A stretch of DNA of 64,000 bases from Pedobacter cryotolerans (GCF_005116475.1 NZ_SWBO01000005.1:62001-126000); one strand, 5' to 3'; positions 26,282 to 35,378 are shown, counted from the stretch's first letter. The notes: generated by a model not told the origin, from the sequence alone. Numbers and translations: made by a program.

Positions 26282-27637
26282 ATGGATAATACCAGAAGAA
26301 AATTTATCAAGCAATCTGCTTTAATTGCTGCGGCAACTTATGCAGGCACATTTACAAGTAGTGCAAAAAGCTACAACAGAATTATTGGTGCCAACGATAG
26401 GGTAAGAGTTGGCGTGGTAGGTTTTTCTGATCGTTTTAAAGACACACTTTTTCCTTGCTTTTTAAACCATAACAAAGAACTCAATTTTGATATTGTTGGG
26501 CTTTCTGATATATGGAATTACCGTAGAGATTTAGGCGTTGCATACGTTAAGGAAAAGATGGGCAGCGATATTAAATCTTGCAGAAATAACGATGAGCTTT
26601 ACGCAATGAAAGATTTGGATGCTGTAATTGTAAGTACAGCCGATTTTCAACATGCTATGCACACGATTGAAGCTGTAAAAGCAGGGTGTGATGCTTACAT
26701 CGAAAAACCATTTGCCGAAACCATGGCTGATGCAAAAGCTGCACTAAAAGCGGTTAATGAAAGTAAAAAAATAGTTCAAATTGGCTCGCAACGTAGAAGT
26801 GGCGAAAATTATGCAACTGCTGCTCAATACATTCAGGATGGTAAATTTGGGGCAATTACAGCTGTAGATTTAGTTTGGAATGTGAACCAGCCAGGCAGAT
26901 GGCGCCGCCCAGATTTAGTTGCTAAATTAAAAGAAGAAGATATCGATTGGAAAAGGTTTTTAGTTAATCGCCCTGCGGATAATTACGACCCTAGAAAATA
27001 TTTAGAATACAGGCTCTTTTGGCCATACTCATCTGGAATGCCTGGGCAATGGATGAGCCACCAAATTGATACTGTACATTGGTTTACCAAATTAAAACAT
27101 CCACGTAGTGTAACTGCCAATGGCGGAATTTACACTTGGAAAGATGGTCGCCAAAATTGGGATACCATGGTAGCTGTATTCGATTACGGTCAGCCAGATT
27201 TTAGTGATGGTTTTCAAGTAACTTTTACTTCGCGTATGCAAAATAGCGTTGGTGATGTGGGAGAAGTTTACTATTCAAACGGGGGCGAGTTAAATTTAAT
27301 TACCAATAAAGTTTCGCCAAAAGGCGGATTAAAAGAGCGTGAAGCGGCAGCAATGGGCATGAAATCTAATTTGTTGGAGCCTTTTGATCTATCAACTAAG
27401 GTGATTAAAACAGCTAGTGATGCCAATATGGGTGGTGATGCTTTAACATCGGGTCACATGCGTAATTGGATGGAGTGTGTAAGAAGCAGAAAGACACCAA
27501 ATGCGCCTGTAGAAGCGGGTTATTATCATTCTATTGCAAACATCATGACCAATGCTGCGGTTCGTACCGGAGCCAAAGCTAGTTTTGATGAGCAAAAACA
27601 AGAAGTAATTGCTGGCGGAAAAATCTTTAAATATTAA
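26282..27637 (+). CDS. Gfo/Idh/MocA family oxidoreductase, Tat-exported
   Basis: A 451-residue NAD(P)-dependent oxidoreductase with a twin-arginine signal (RRKFIKQSALIAAA). The Rossmann segment is VRVGVVGFSDR, and the conserved EKP lies in DAYIEKPFAE. A dimerisation/substrate domain follows, with the WMSHQIDTVHWF segment. Exported members with DUF1080 partners take part in redox-assisted glycoside cleavage through 3-keto sugars. The context supports that here: DUF1080 and a second Gfo/Idh/MocA gene follow on the same strand. Confidence 0.88.
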   Translation: MDNTRRKFIKQSALIAAATYAGTFTSSAKSYNRIIGANDRVRVGVVGFSDRFKDTLFPCFLNHNKELNFDIVGLSDIWNYRRDLGVAYVKEKMGSDIKSCRNNDELYAMKDLDAVIVSTADFQHAMHTIEAVKAGCDAYIEKPFAETMADAKAALKAVNESKKIVQIGSQRRSGENYATAAQYIQDGKFGAITAVDLVWNVNQPGRWRRPDLVAKLKEEDIDWKRFLVNRPADNYDPRKYLEYRLFWPYSSGMPGQWMSHQIDTVHWFTKLKHPRSVTANGGIYTWKDGRQNWDTMVAVFDYGQPDFSDGFQVTFTSRMQNSVGDVGEVYYSNGGELNLITNKVSPKGGLKEREAAAMGMKSNLLEPFDLSTKVIKTASDANMGGDALTSGHMRNWMECVRSRKTPNAPVEAGYYHSIANIMTNAAVRTGAKASFDEQKQEVIAGGKIFKY

Positions 27638-27664
27638 ACAAGTATCATCATACTTAGAAGTTTT

Positions 27665-27691
27665 GTCATTCAGAGCGAAGCGAAGAATCTC
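27665..27691 (+). repeat. Single arm of the GTCAT repeat
   Basis: GTCATTCAGAGCGAAGCG followed by AAGAATCTC, without its usual reverse arm. It lies in the spacer between two genes of the 3-keto-glycoside cluster. Confidence 0.6.
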
Positions 27692-27722
27692 TTTTTAATT
27701 AATAAAAATCAACCTTAAAAAT

Positions 27723-29096
27723 ATGTTCAGTTCCTTAAAAAAAACTTGCCTATTAACCCTTTCAATTGTAAGTTTTATCGGCTTTGCCAATGCCCAAAAA
27801 GTTAGGCCATTATTTGATGGTAAAACTTTAAACGGCTGGAAAATTGTTGCTGGTGCAGCGCCTTATGCGGTAGAAAACGGAATGATTGTAGGTACAATGA
27901 AAGCTGGCTCTCCAAATTCATTTTTAATTACCGAAAAAGAGTATGGCGATTTTGTTTTAGAATTGGATGTAAAACTAGAAGGAACAGAAACCAATTCTGG
28001 CGTGCAAACCAGAAGTCATTATGATGCTGCTGGCAATAACGGTAAAGGGAAAGTTTTTGGCAGACAGATGGAAATTGACCCTACGCCAAGGGCGTGGACA
28101 GGTGGTATTTATGATGAAGCAAGACGATTGTGGTTGTATCCATTGGAAACTAATCCTGCTGCAAAATTGGCTTACAAAACAGAAGAGTTTAACCATTATA
28201 AAATAGAATGCATTGGCAATGAAATGAAAACTTGGGTTAATGGAGTGCCTGCATCTTATGTAATTGATACTTTAGATCAATCTGGTTTTATAGGTTTACA
28301 AGTACACGGCTTAGGTAACAAAAATTACCTAGAAGGGAAAAAAGTTTATTTCAAAAACATCAATATTCAAACAGAAAATTTGAAGCCTTCGGCATTTCCT
28401 AAATCAGTATATGTAGTTAACTTAACACCAAATAGTTTATCAACTCAAGAAAAAGCAAACGGTTATAAGTTGCTTTTTGATGGTAAAACTAACAATGGCT
28501 GGCTTGGTGCTTATAAAAATACTTTCCCTGAAAAAGGATGGGTTATTGCAAATGGACAGTTAAACGTAATGCCGTCTGATGGTGGTGAATCTACCAACGG
28601 TGGAGATATTGTTACTAAAGAACAATTTGCTGCTTTCGATTTGTCATTTGAGTTTAAGTTAACCGAAGGTGCAAATAGTGGTGTTAAATATTTTGTAACC
28701 TTGTCTGAAAAGAATGCAGGTTCGGCAATTGGTTTAGAATATCAAGTTTTGGATGATGAAAAACATCCAGATGCTAAAATGGGTAGAGATGGAAACAGAA
28801 CTTTAGCATCATTATATGATTTAATGACAGCTAAAAAAGTTTTAGGCAGTCCACGCCCAATCGGTGCTTGGAACAGAGGTAGAGTTGTTGTTTATCCCGA
28901 TAACAGCGTAGAACATTACTTAAACGGAGTGAAAGTTTTAGCGTACACCAGAGGTTCAGAAGAATTTAAAAAGCTGGTTGCCATTAGCAAGTATAAAGAT
29001 TGGAAAAACTTTGGTGAAGCACCAAAAGGACGTATTTTGTTGCAAGACCACGGAAATAAGGTTAGCTTTAGGAGTATCAAAATCAAAAACTTATAA
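27723..29096 (+). CDS. Two-domain DUF1080 (3-keto-disaccharide hydrolase) protein
   Basis: A 457-residue exported protein (signal FIGFANAQ) with two tandem DUF1080 jelly-roll domains. The first starts VRPLFDGKTLNGWKI and the second GYKLLFDGKTNNGWLG; each repeats a 'NSGV' core segment (TETNSGVQTRSHYD; GANSGVKYFV). DUF1080 proteins are 3-keto-disaccharide hydrolases or laminarinase/xylanase-like binding domains. Its stop overlaps the ATG of the next gene (TAATG), so translation is coupled. Hydrolysis of 3-keto-glycosides made or reduced by the flanking oxidoreductases is the most likely role. Confidence 0.85.
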   Translation: MFSSLKKTCLLTLSIVSFIGFANAQKVRPLFDGKTLNGWKIVAGAAPYAVENGMIVGTMKAGSPNSFLITEKEYGDFVLELDVKLEGTETNSGVQTRSHYDAAGNNGKGKVFGRQMEIDPTPRAWTGGIYDEARRLWLYPLETNPAAKLAYKTEEFNHYKIECIGNEMKTWVNGVPASYVIDTLDQSGFIGLQVHGLGNKNYLEGKKVYFKNINIQTENLKPSAFPKSVYVVNLTPNSLSTQEKANGYKLLFDGKTNNGWLGAYKNTFPEKGWVIANGQLNVMPSDGGESTNGGDIVTKEQFAAFDLSFEFKLTEGANSGVKYFVTLSEKNAGSAIGLEYQVLDDEKHPDAKMGRDGNRTLASLYDLMTAKKVLGSPRPIGAWNRGRVVVYPDNSVEHYLNGVKVLAYTRGSEEFKKLVAISKYKDWKNFGEAPKGRILLQDHGNKVSFRSIKIKNL

Positions 29097-30283
29097 TGCA
29101 TCGTCGTTCGTTTGTTAAAAAATCAGCTTTGTTGGGTTCTGGCGTGTTAATGGCTGATCAACTGTTCGCAAAAGTAAACTTAGCACCAATTAATATAGCC
29201 ATGATTGGTTGTGGCGATCGTGGGAAAGGGGTTTTATCTGTTATTCAGAAAATGCCATCGCAGTTTAAAACTGTTGCTTATTGCGATGTTTTGGATTTTA
29301 GATTAACAGAAACTGAAAAATATGTGCCGTCATCGGCAGTTGCCATTAAAGATTACAGAAAAATACTTGATGATAAAAAAGTTGAAGCTGTTTTTATTGC
29401 AACACCTTTAAGTGAACATTTTAAAATTGCAAAAGATGCAGTTTTAGCGGGTAAAGCAGTTTATGTAGAAAAAACAATGACTTACAATGTTGAAGAGGCA
29501 TTGGCATTAAGAAAGTTAGTTAAACAATATCCCAAGCAAGTTTTTCAGGTAGGCTATCAGTATCGTTATTCGCCTTTGTATTTTAAGGTTAAGGATATGA
29601 TACAGAGTGGATATATCGGTAAAGTTTCTCAGATAGATTGTCGCTGGGACAGAAATTGGAATTGGCGCAGGCCAGTTGCAGACCCCAAGTTAGAAAGACA
29701 AATCAATTGGCGGATGTATAGAGAATATTCAGGAGGATTACCCGCAGAATTGCTCTCTCATCAAATTGATTTTATCAACTGGGCTTTTCAAACCCAACCA
29801 GACGAAATTATTGGCACGGGTGGAATAGACGTTTATAAAGATGGCAGAGAAACGTACGACAATGTTCAAGCTATTTTACGCTATAAAAATGCTGGCATGA
29901 TTGGTAATTTTGGTGCCACATGCGGTAATGCTAACGATGGTTATTTGTTTAAAATAAAAGGAACAAAAGGCTCAGTAAATTTATTGCCAGATACAGGGAT
30001 TTTTTATCCAGAAAAGGAACGAGCAAAAGAATTAGGTATTGTGGATGGAGTAACTGGAGCAACAAAATTGGTAATCAATAAAGATGGAGGTATTCCGATT
30101 TTAGATGAGCCAACCAAGGATGGCACCTTTTATGCACTCGAAGATTTTTATAAAGCGATAACTGAAGGTAAAAAAACAGCTTCGAATATTGATACTGGTA
30201 CGAAAGCATCTATTTGTGTGGCCATGTGTAACGAAGCAATTTATACTGGCGAAAAGCAGTTTTGGAAGCAGGAGTATTTTTAA
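29096..30283 (+). CDS. Gfo/Idh/MocA family oxidoreductase, Tat-exported (second copy)
   Basis: A 395-residue oxidoreductase with a twin-arginine signal (HRRSFVKKSALLGSG). Rossmann loop MIGCGDRGKGV; the catalytic EKP motif reads VEKTM, i.e. Pro is replaced by Thr. Substrate-side blocks are AELLSHQIDFINW and GYQYRYSPLYFKVKDMI. It differs widely from the copy at 26282, so the two probably act on different substrates or directions. The TAATG overlap with the DUF1080 gene indicates coupled translation. An eightfold-type GTTGGAAG array starts two bases after the stop. Confidence 0.85.
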   Translation: MHRRSFVKKSALLGSGVLMADQLFAKVNLAPINIAMIGCGDRGKGVLSVIQKMPSQFKTVAYCDVLDFRLTETEKYVPSSAVAIKDYRKILDDKKVEAVFIATPLSEHFKIAKDAVLAGKAVYVEKTMTYNVEEALALRKLVKQYPKQVFQVGYQYRYSPLYFKVKDMIQSGYIGKVSQIDCRWDRNWNWRRPVADPKLERQINWRMYREYSGGLPAELLSHQIDFINWAFQTQPDEIIGTGGIDVYKDGRETYDNVQAILRYKNAGMIGNFGATCGNANDGYLFKIKGTKGSVNLLPDTGIFYPEKERAKELGIVDGVTGATKLVINKDGGIPILDEPTKDGTFYALEDFYKAITEGKKTASNIDTGTKASICVAMCNEAIYTGEKQFWKQEYF

Positions 30284-30285
30284 AA

Positions 30286-30346
30286 GTTGGAAGGTTGGAA
30301 GGTTGGAAGGTTGGAAGGTTGGAAGGTTGGAAGGTTGGAAGGTTGG
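30286..30346 (+). repeat. GTTGGAAG tandem array (about 7.6 copies)
   Basis: Seven exact 8-bp units plus GTTGG, starting two bases after the stop of the oxidoreductase gene. The regular GG-TT-GG-AA spacing allows two-layer G-quadruplexes on the plus strand, so the 3' UTR could form a compact fold. Copy number is likely to vary among strains. Confidence 0.95.
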
Positions 30347-30424
30347 GGTAAATTAGCTGATCAATTTCGCAACAATTAAGCAATTTAACAATAGAACAAT
30401 AAATCCAATTTTTTAAAAATTTTT

Positions 30425-30532
30425 GTCATTCAGAGCGCAGCGAAGAATCTCTAGACAATTGTCATCCTGAGCCTGTCGAAGGACTTTTAATAAATTCACA
30501 AATGAGATTCCTTCCCGAAAAATCGGCACAAG
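30425..30532 (+). repeat. Compound GTCAT repeat
   Basis: Two tandem left arms, GTCATTCAGAGCGCAGCG (30425) and GTCATCCTGAGCCTGTCG (30461), then a right-arm fragment GAGATTCCTTCCCG (30503). It fills the spacer before the minus-strand HsdR-N gene. Confidence 0.6.
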
Positions 30533-30557
30533 CTGTTCCTAGCATTGACAAATCGTG

Positions 30558-31016
30558 TTACAATTCCTTATAATTTGGCAACTCCTCTACAAACAAAAAA
30601 TTCCCATTGGCATGATCTATTTTTGCATAGAAATGATTTAAACCATTTGTAACAGCTAACCAACGAGCTTTATATACTGAATTATACCTTGCAGCTTGAT
30701 CAAAAGTAGCTTGTGTAATTGATACAGACGGTGCTTTACATTCAATTACCATAATTTTCTCCCCAGCATTATCATAAACTAAAATATCGCTGCGTTTTCT
30801 GGTTTGGTTTAAACTTAAGCCACCTTCAATTTGTAGCAAAGCTGATGGGATTTTTTTTTCCTTTAATAAATATTGGATGAAATGTTGCCTAACCCATTCT
30901 TCGGGTGTTAAAACCAAATGTTTCTTCCTAATCTCATCGAAAATAAAATACACATCATCCCTTTGGGTAATTTTAAATGGATGGTTGGGTAGATTAAGTG
31001 GGGTAGGGTTAAACAT
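30558..31016 (-). CDS. Orphan HsdR N-terminal-type nuclease domain protein
   Basis: A 152-residue protein consisting only of a type I restriction HsdR-N-like PD-(D/E)XK domain. The core reads KRSDILVYD...VIECKAP, giving the Asp and the Glu-x-Lys. The QAARYNSVYKARWLAVTNG block is also typical. No methylase, specificity or motor subunit is nearby, so it is not a restriction system. It is divergent from holA, with about 160 bases between the starts. The function is unknown; DNA repair or end processing is one guess. Confidence 0.8.
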   Translation of the reverse strand: MFNPTPLNLPNHPFKITQRDDVYFIFDEIRKKHLVLTPEEWVRQHFIQYLLKEKKIPSALLQIEGGLSLNQTRKRSDILVYDNAGEKIMVIECKAPSVSITQATFDQAARYNSVYKARWLAVTNGLNHFYAKIDHANGNFLFVEELPNYKEL

Positions 31017-31088
31017 TTAGGGATAATCGAGGTTTAGGGGTTATTGTTTACCGTTTAGTTGTTAGGGTTAAAGTATATTTTCTAATTT

Positions 31089-31120
31089 CTCACATCTCAC
31101 ATCTCACATCTCACATCTCA
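31089..31120 (+). repeat. CTCACAT tandem array (four copies)
   Basis: Four exact 7-bp units in the spacer upstream of holA. A 7-bp period is shared with the CCCTAAA array, and the complementary words 'gagatgtgag' recur behind holA at 32210-32220. Confidence 0.85.
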
Positions 31121-31177
31121 AAATAGAACTTCAAATTTAATCATAATTCCTCATTCAAAATCGTATTTTTACCCTTA

Positions 31178-32203
31178 ATGAGTGCCGTAGAAATTATTAA
31201 AGATTTAAAAGCAAGAAAATTTAAACCGCTGTATTTATTGCAGGGCGAAGAACCATATTACATTGATCAAGTGGTTGATTATATGGAAAATAATGTGCTT
31301 AATGATGGCGAAAGGGGTTTTAACCAAACTATTTTATACGGTAAGGATACTGATATGGCTACCATTTTAAATGCTGCAAAGCGATATCCAATGATGTCTG
31401 AATATCAAGTGATTATTGTTAAAGAAGCACAAGATTTAAAGTGGGCAAAAGAAACTGAAGGCACCAGCAAAGAAACAGAATTTGTGCTAAATTATTTCGA
31501 AAAACCTTTGTCGAGTACCATTTTAGTATTTGCTTACAAATATGCCAATTTTGATAAACGCAAAAAGATTTACAAGGCAATCTCTAAAAATGGTGTAATT
31601 TTTCAGTCAGACTTGGTTCGCGATTATAAATTAATGCCTTGGATTGAAGAACATATCAAAGAAAAAGGTTATAAAATTGCCCCTCAAGCTGCTGCGCTAA
31701 TGGCAGAATATTTGGGTACAGATTTATCTAAAATAGCTAACGAAGTTGAAAAACTCTGTTTAAACATTAATAAAGAAACAACAATTACTACAGAGCATAT
31801 CCAGAAAAATATTGGGATTAGTAAAGAGTACAATGTTTTTGAACTGCAAAAGGCCTTAGCAACAAGAAATGTTTTAAAATGTAACCAAATCATCAATTAC
31901 TTTGCAAATAACCCAAAAGCAAATCCCATGGTTATGGTAATGGCAAATTTAAGTGGTTACTTTACTAAAATATTAAAATACCATTACTTGCCGAATAAAA
32001 ATGATGCAGCAAAAGAATTAGGTGTTAGTCCGTATTTTATAAAAGATTACGAAACTGCAGCTAGAACTTTTAATGATGCTAAAACTTTCGAAATCATTAG
32101 TTTACTAAGGGAATATGACTTAAAAAGCAAAGGCTTAGACAGTACAGGAAATACAACTGATGGCGAATTAATGAAAGAAATGGTTTTTAAAATGATACAT
32201 TGA
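31178..32203 (+). CDS. holA: DNA polymerase III subunit delta
   Basis: A 341-residue clamp-loader delta subunit. It opens the beta sliding clamp within the DnaX complex. Family blocks: KFKPLYLLQGEEPYYIDQVVDYME, FNQTILYGKDTD, KRYPMMSEYQVIIVKEAQDL and the C-terminal helical collar AVNYAANPK-type segment (IINYFANNPKANPMVMVMANLSGYF). The -7-like box TATTTTTA (31164-31171) lies six bases before the ATG. Confidence 0.93.
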   Translation: MSAVEIIKDLKARKFKPLYLLQGEEPYYIDQVVDYMENNVLNDGERGFNQTILYGKDTDMATILNAAKRYPMMSEYQVIIVKEAQDLKWAKETEGTSKETEFVLNYFEKPLSSTILVFAYKYANFDKRKKIYKAISKNGVIFQSDLVRDYKLMPWIEEHIKEKGYKIAPQAAALMAEYLGTDLSKIANEVEKLCLNINKETTITTEHIQKNIGISKEYNVFELQKALATRNVLKCNQIINYFANNPKANPMVMVMANLSGYFTKILKYHYLPNKNDAAKELGVSPYFIKDYETAARTFNDAKTFEIISLLREYDLKSKGLDSTGNTTDGELMKEMVFKMIH

Positions 32204-32279
32204 TAAGAATTGAGATGTGAGATTTGAGAAATACAACATTACAACACGCTAACATTACAACTTTTTAACATATAAAACA

Positions 32280-32639
32280 ATGCTTAAAGGCCTCAGAACA
32301 ATAGTATATCACGTTAGCGATTTAACACAAGCCAAAGAATGGTACAAAAATATTTTCGGAATTGAACCTTATTTTGATGAACCTTTTTATGTAGGTTATA
32401 ATGTTGGAGGTTACGAGTTGGGTTTAGATCCAGATGCTTCTGGGTATGGAAAAGGGAACACTGCAATCACTTATTGGGGAGTTGAAGATATACATGAGTG
32501 TTTCAATAAATTTGCTGCTTTAGGTATCGAAATTCATGAGGCACCAAAGAATGTTGGAGGTGCAATTTGGGTGGCTAGTATTTATGATCCTTTTAAAAAT
32601 ATTATTGGCTTAATCGAAAATCCAGAATTTTCTATTTAA
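32280..32639 (+). CDS. VOC (glyoxalase/bleomycin resistance) family protein
   Basis: A 119-residue two-module vicinal-oxygen-chelate protein: VYHVSDLTQAKEWYKNIFGIEPYFDEPFYVGYNVGGYELGLD in the first half and TYWGVEDIHECFNKFAALG..IHEAPKNVGG..IWVASIYDPFKNIIGLIENP in the second. Metal-ligand candidates are His8/Glu-like residues and the final Glu of GLIE. The substrate is unknown. It stands alone between holA and a metalloprotease gene. Confidence 0.85.
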   Translation: MLKGLRTIVYHVSDLTQAKEWYKNIFGIEPYFDEPFYVGYNVGGYELGLDPDASGYGKGNTAITYWGVEDIHECFNKFAALGIEIHEAPKNVGGAIWVASIYDPFKNIIGLIENPEFSI

Positions 32640-32691
32640 CCATCATTATTCGTTTCAAAAATATCTGATATGTAACTACAAAGTTATGGTA

Positions 32692-32713
32692 TATAAATGT
32701 TTAAACATTTATA
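32692..32713 (+). promoter_or_regulatory. 22-bp perfect palindrome upstream of the metalloprotease gene
   Basis: TATAAATGTTT (32692-32702) is followed directly by its exact complement, AAACATTTATA. It ends seven bases before a -7-like box TATATTTA (32720-32727) and therefore covers the expected -33/spacer region. This is the place a repressor would bind. The regulator is unknown. Confidence 0.65.
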
Positions 32714-32754
32714 GTGAGCTATATTTACAGTTCAATTAACTAACTGAAAATTAC

Positions 32755-35322
32755 ATGAAAAAAAATTTACTTACCGTTTTATTAGCGGTTGGTGTAATAA
32801 CTGTAGCAAATGCTCAGGTTAGACCAACTGGTGGTGGAGCTGGTTCAGATTCTACCAGAAGAGCTGGTAGCGCATTAGGATCTGGAGTAACCGCTCAGCC
32901 TAAACCATACGCAACCGTAATTACAAATAAAGCCGTTACCCGCAAGGGAATGATTACAACACACAAAATCGAAGACAAGTTTTTCTTCGAAATTGCTGAC
33001 ACATTGTTAGGTAGAGATATTTTGGTAGTTAACCGTATTTCTAAATCAGGTGCAGATGTGCGTGCGGCACAGGGTTATGCTGGCGACCAAATTGGTAGTT
33101 CAGTGATCCGTTTCGAAAAAGGCCCAAATGACCGTATTTTTTTACGTAAAGTGAGTTTCAGAACTTATGGAGCTGATAGCACTACAGCCATGTTTCAATC
33201 TTTGAACAACTCAAATATTCAGGCTATTGCCGCTTCATTTAACATTGCCGCTTATTCGCCAGATAAAAAAGCTAGTGTTATTGATATGACTGCTTATTTA
33301 AACAGTGATAATGAAATTTTATATTTCAGTTCTCCTGCAGCTAAAACAAGATTTAGATTAGGTGTGCAACAAGCAGATCGTAGCTATATTTTAGGTGTAC
33401 GTAGTTTCCCTACAAATGTAGAAATCAATGTAGTGAAAACCTATAGTCAAACAGCAGCAGCTTCTCCATTTGGAAGTGGTGCGCCAGCTGGAGGCGGCGG
33501 TGGAGCAGCTAGTGGAGCAGCTACTATCGAATTAAATTCATCTCTGGTAATTTTACCAAAAGTACCAATGAAAGCAAGATATTTTGATAACCGTGTAGGT
33601 TATTTTGCAGTTGGTTATACAGATTTTGATTTAAATCCTCAAGGTGTAAAAGAAATTGAACTGGTTAAGAGATGGCGCTTAGAGCCAAAACCAGAAGATA
33701 TGGCTAAATACAAAAGAGGTGAGTTAGTTGAGCCAAAAAAACCGATCATTTTCTATATCGATCCAGCAACGCCGAAAAAATGGGTGCCATATTTAAAAGC
33801 TGGTGTTGATGATTGGGCTAAAGCATTTGAAAAAGCTGGTTTTAAAAATGCTGTAATGGGTAAAATAGCACCAACAAAAGAACAAGATTCTACATGGAGC
33901 TTAGATGATGCACGCCACTCAGCAATTGTATATAAACCTTCAGAAATTGCCAACGCAAGTGGTCCAAGTATTTCAGATCCTCGCTCTGGCGAGATTATGG
34001 AAAGTCATATCAATTGGTTTCACAATGTGCAAAAATTAGTGCATGATTGGTATATGATCCAAACTGCAGCTGTAGATCCTAGAGCTCGTAAAATGACTTT
34101 TAGTGATGAATTAATGGGCGATTTGATCCGTTTTGTATCATCACACGAAGTTGGACATACTTTAGGTTTACGCCACAATTATGGTTCAAGTTCTACTGTG
34201 CCTGTAGAAAATTTACGTAACAAGAAATGGGTAGAAGAATATGGTCATACACCTTCTATAATGGATTATGCTCGTTTTAATTACATCGCACAACCAGAAG
34301 ATAACATCAGCAAAGCTGGATTATATCCTCGCATTGGCGATTACGATAAATGGGCGATAGAATGGGGATATAGATATTTCCCGGATAGCAAAACTGTTGC
34401 ATCTGATATGAAAATATTAGATAAAATGACAACTGAATCTGCCAAAAATAGACGTTTATGGTTTGGTACAGAAACTAACCCAGATGATCCGCATTCGCAA
34501 AATGAAGATTTGAGCGACAATGCAATGGTTGCTAGTGATTATGGAATCAAAAACCTTAAAGTTATTTTAACAAACTTACCAGAGTGGACTAAAGAAACTG
34601 GCGAAGGTTATGAGAATTTATCTACAATGTATGGTCAATTAACAACGCAATTTGGTCGTTATATGGGCCATGTAGCTAAAAATGTTGGTGGTATTTACGA
34701 AAACCCAAAAACAGTTGATCAAACAGGGTTAATTTATGAGCGTACACCTGCTGCAACTCAAAAAGCAGCAATGGAGTTTTTAAATAGACAACTTTTTACA
34801 ACACCTAAATGGTTGGTAAATCAACCTATTTTAGATAATATCGATCAAAATCCACTTGAAGTTGTGGCTAGGTTACAAGGTTCTACATTAAGTCGTTTAT
34901 TAAGTAACAACACCATGAGTAAATTAGTAGCTGCAGAAGCTACAGACGGTTCTGGTGCTTATAAAATAACCGATTTATTTACAGATTTAAATAATTCTAT
35001 TTTCACAGAATTAAAATCTACTAGTGCAATAGATGTATACCGTCGTAATTTGCAAAAATCTTATGTAGATAGATTAATTACGATCATTAATCCTCCAGCA
35101 GCATCTGCAGCTAGTCAGATTATTACTGCTGGTAGAGGCGGTGGTGCTGCTCCAAGTGGTTTAAGCGCTTCACAAAGTGATGTAATGTCTGTTGTTAAAG
35201 GTCAGCTTCGAGATTTAAATACGAATATTAAATCTGCTTCAAATACTCAATCAGATTCGCTAAGTAAATATCACTTAGCAGATTTATCAGATCGTATTGA
35301 AAATGCTTTAGATAAAAAATAA
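32755..35322 (+). CDS. Large exported zinc metalloprotease (DUF5117/DUF5118 type)
   Basis: An 855-residue secreted protease of the Bacteroidota family with DUF5118/DUF5117 N-terminal domains and a metzincin-like catalytic domain. A signal peptide ends ITVANAQ. The N-terminal segment holds KAVTRKGMITTHKIEDKFFFEI, typical of the family. The zinc motif is HEVGHTLGLRH, the extended HExxHxxGxxH of metzincins, followed by the Met-turn-like SIMDYARF. Gly/Ala-rich linkers lie near residues 235-260 and 775-800. A palindromic operator precedes it and a clear terminator follows it, so it forms a regulated single-gene unit. Confidence 0.9.
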   Translation: MKKNLLTVLLAVGVITVANAQVRPTGGGAGSDSTRRAGSALGSGVTAQPKPYATVITNKAVTRKGMITTHKIEDKFFFEIADTLLGRDILVVNRISKSGADVRAAQGYAGDQIGSSVIRFEKGPNDRIFLRKVSFRTYGADSTTAMFQSLNNSNIQAIAASFNIAAYSPDKKASVIDMTAYLNSDNEILYFSSPAAKTRFRLGVQQADRSYILGVRSFPTNVEINVVKTYSQTAAASPFGSGAPAGGGGGAASGAATIELNSSLVILPKVPMKARYFDNRVGYFAVGYTDFDLNPQGVKEIELVKRWRLEPKPEDMAKYKRGELVEPKKPIIFYIDPATPKKWVPYLKAGVDDWAKAFEKAGFKNAVMGKIAPTKEQDSTWSLDDARHSAIVYKPSEIANASGPSISDPRSGEIMESHINWFHNVQKLVHDWYMIQTAAVDPRARKMTFSDELMGDLIRFVSSHEVGHTLGLRHNYGSSSTVPVENLRNKKWVEEYGHTPSIMDYARFNYIAQPEDNISKAGLYPRIGDYDKWAIEWGYRYFPDSKTVASDMKILDKMTTESAKNRRLWFGTETNPDDPHSQNEDLSDNAMVASDYGIKNLKVILTNLPEWTKETGEGYENLSTMYGQLTTQFGRYMGHVAKNVGGIYENPKTVDQTGLIYERTPAATQKAAMEFLNRQLFTTPKWLVNQPILDNIDQNPLEVVARLQGSTLSRLLSNNTMSKLVAAEATDGSGAYKITDLFTDLNNSIFTELKSTSAIDVYRRNLQKSYVDRLITIINPPAASAASQIITAGRGGGAAPSGLSASQSDVMSVVKGQLRDLNTNIKSASNTQSDSLSKYHLADLSDRIENALDKK

Positions 35323-35342
35323 CATTAAACGTTAAATTGTTA

Positions 35343-35378
35343 AATCGTCTCAATTAATTTTGAGGCGATTTTTTTTTA
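35343..35378 (+). terminator. Intrinsic terminator of the metalloprotease gene
   Basis: Stem AATCGTCTCAA (35343-35353) with TTGAGGCGATT (35360-35370), one G-T mismatch, followed by a run of T. It lies about 20 bases behind the stop. Confidence 0.9.

Noticed and set aside
30558..31016. Type I restriction-modification system
   Set aside because: Only an HsdR-N-like domain is present; methylase, specificity and motor subunits are missing.
30286..31120. Tandem arrays as a CRISPR
   Set aside because: Units are 7-8 bp without spacers, and no cas gene is present.
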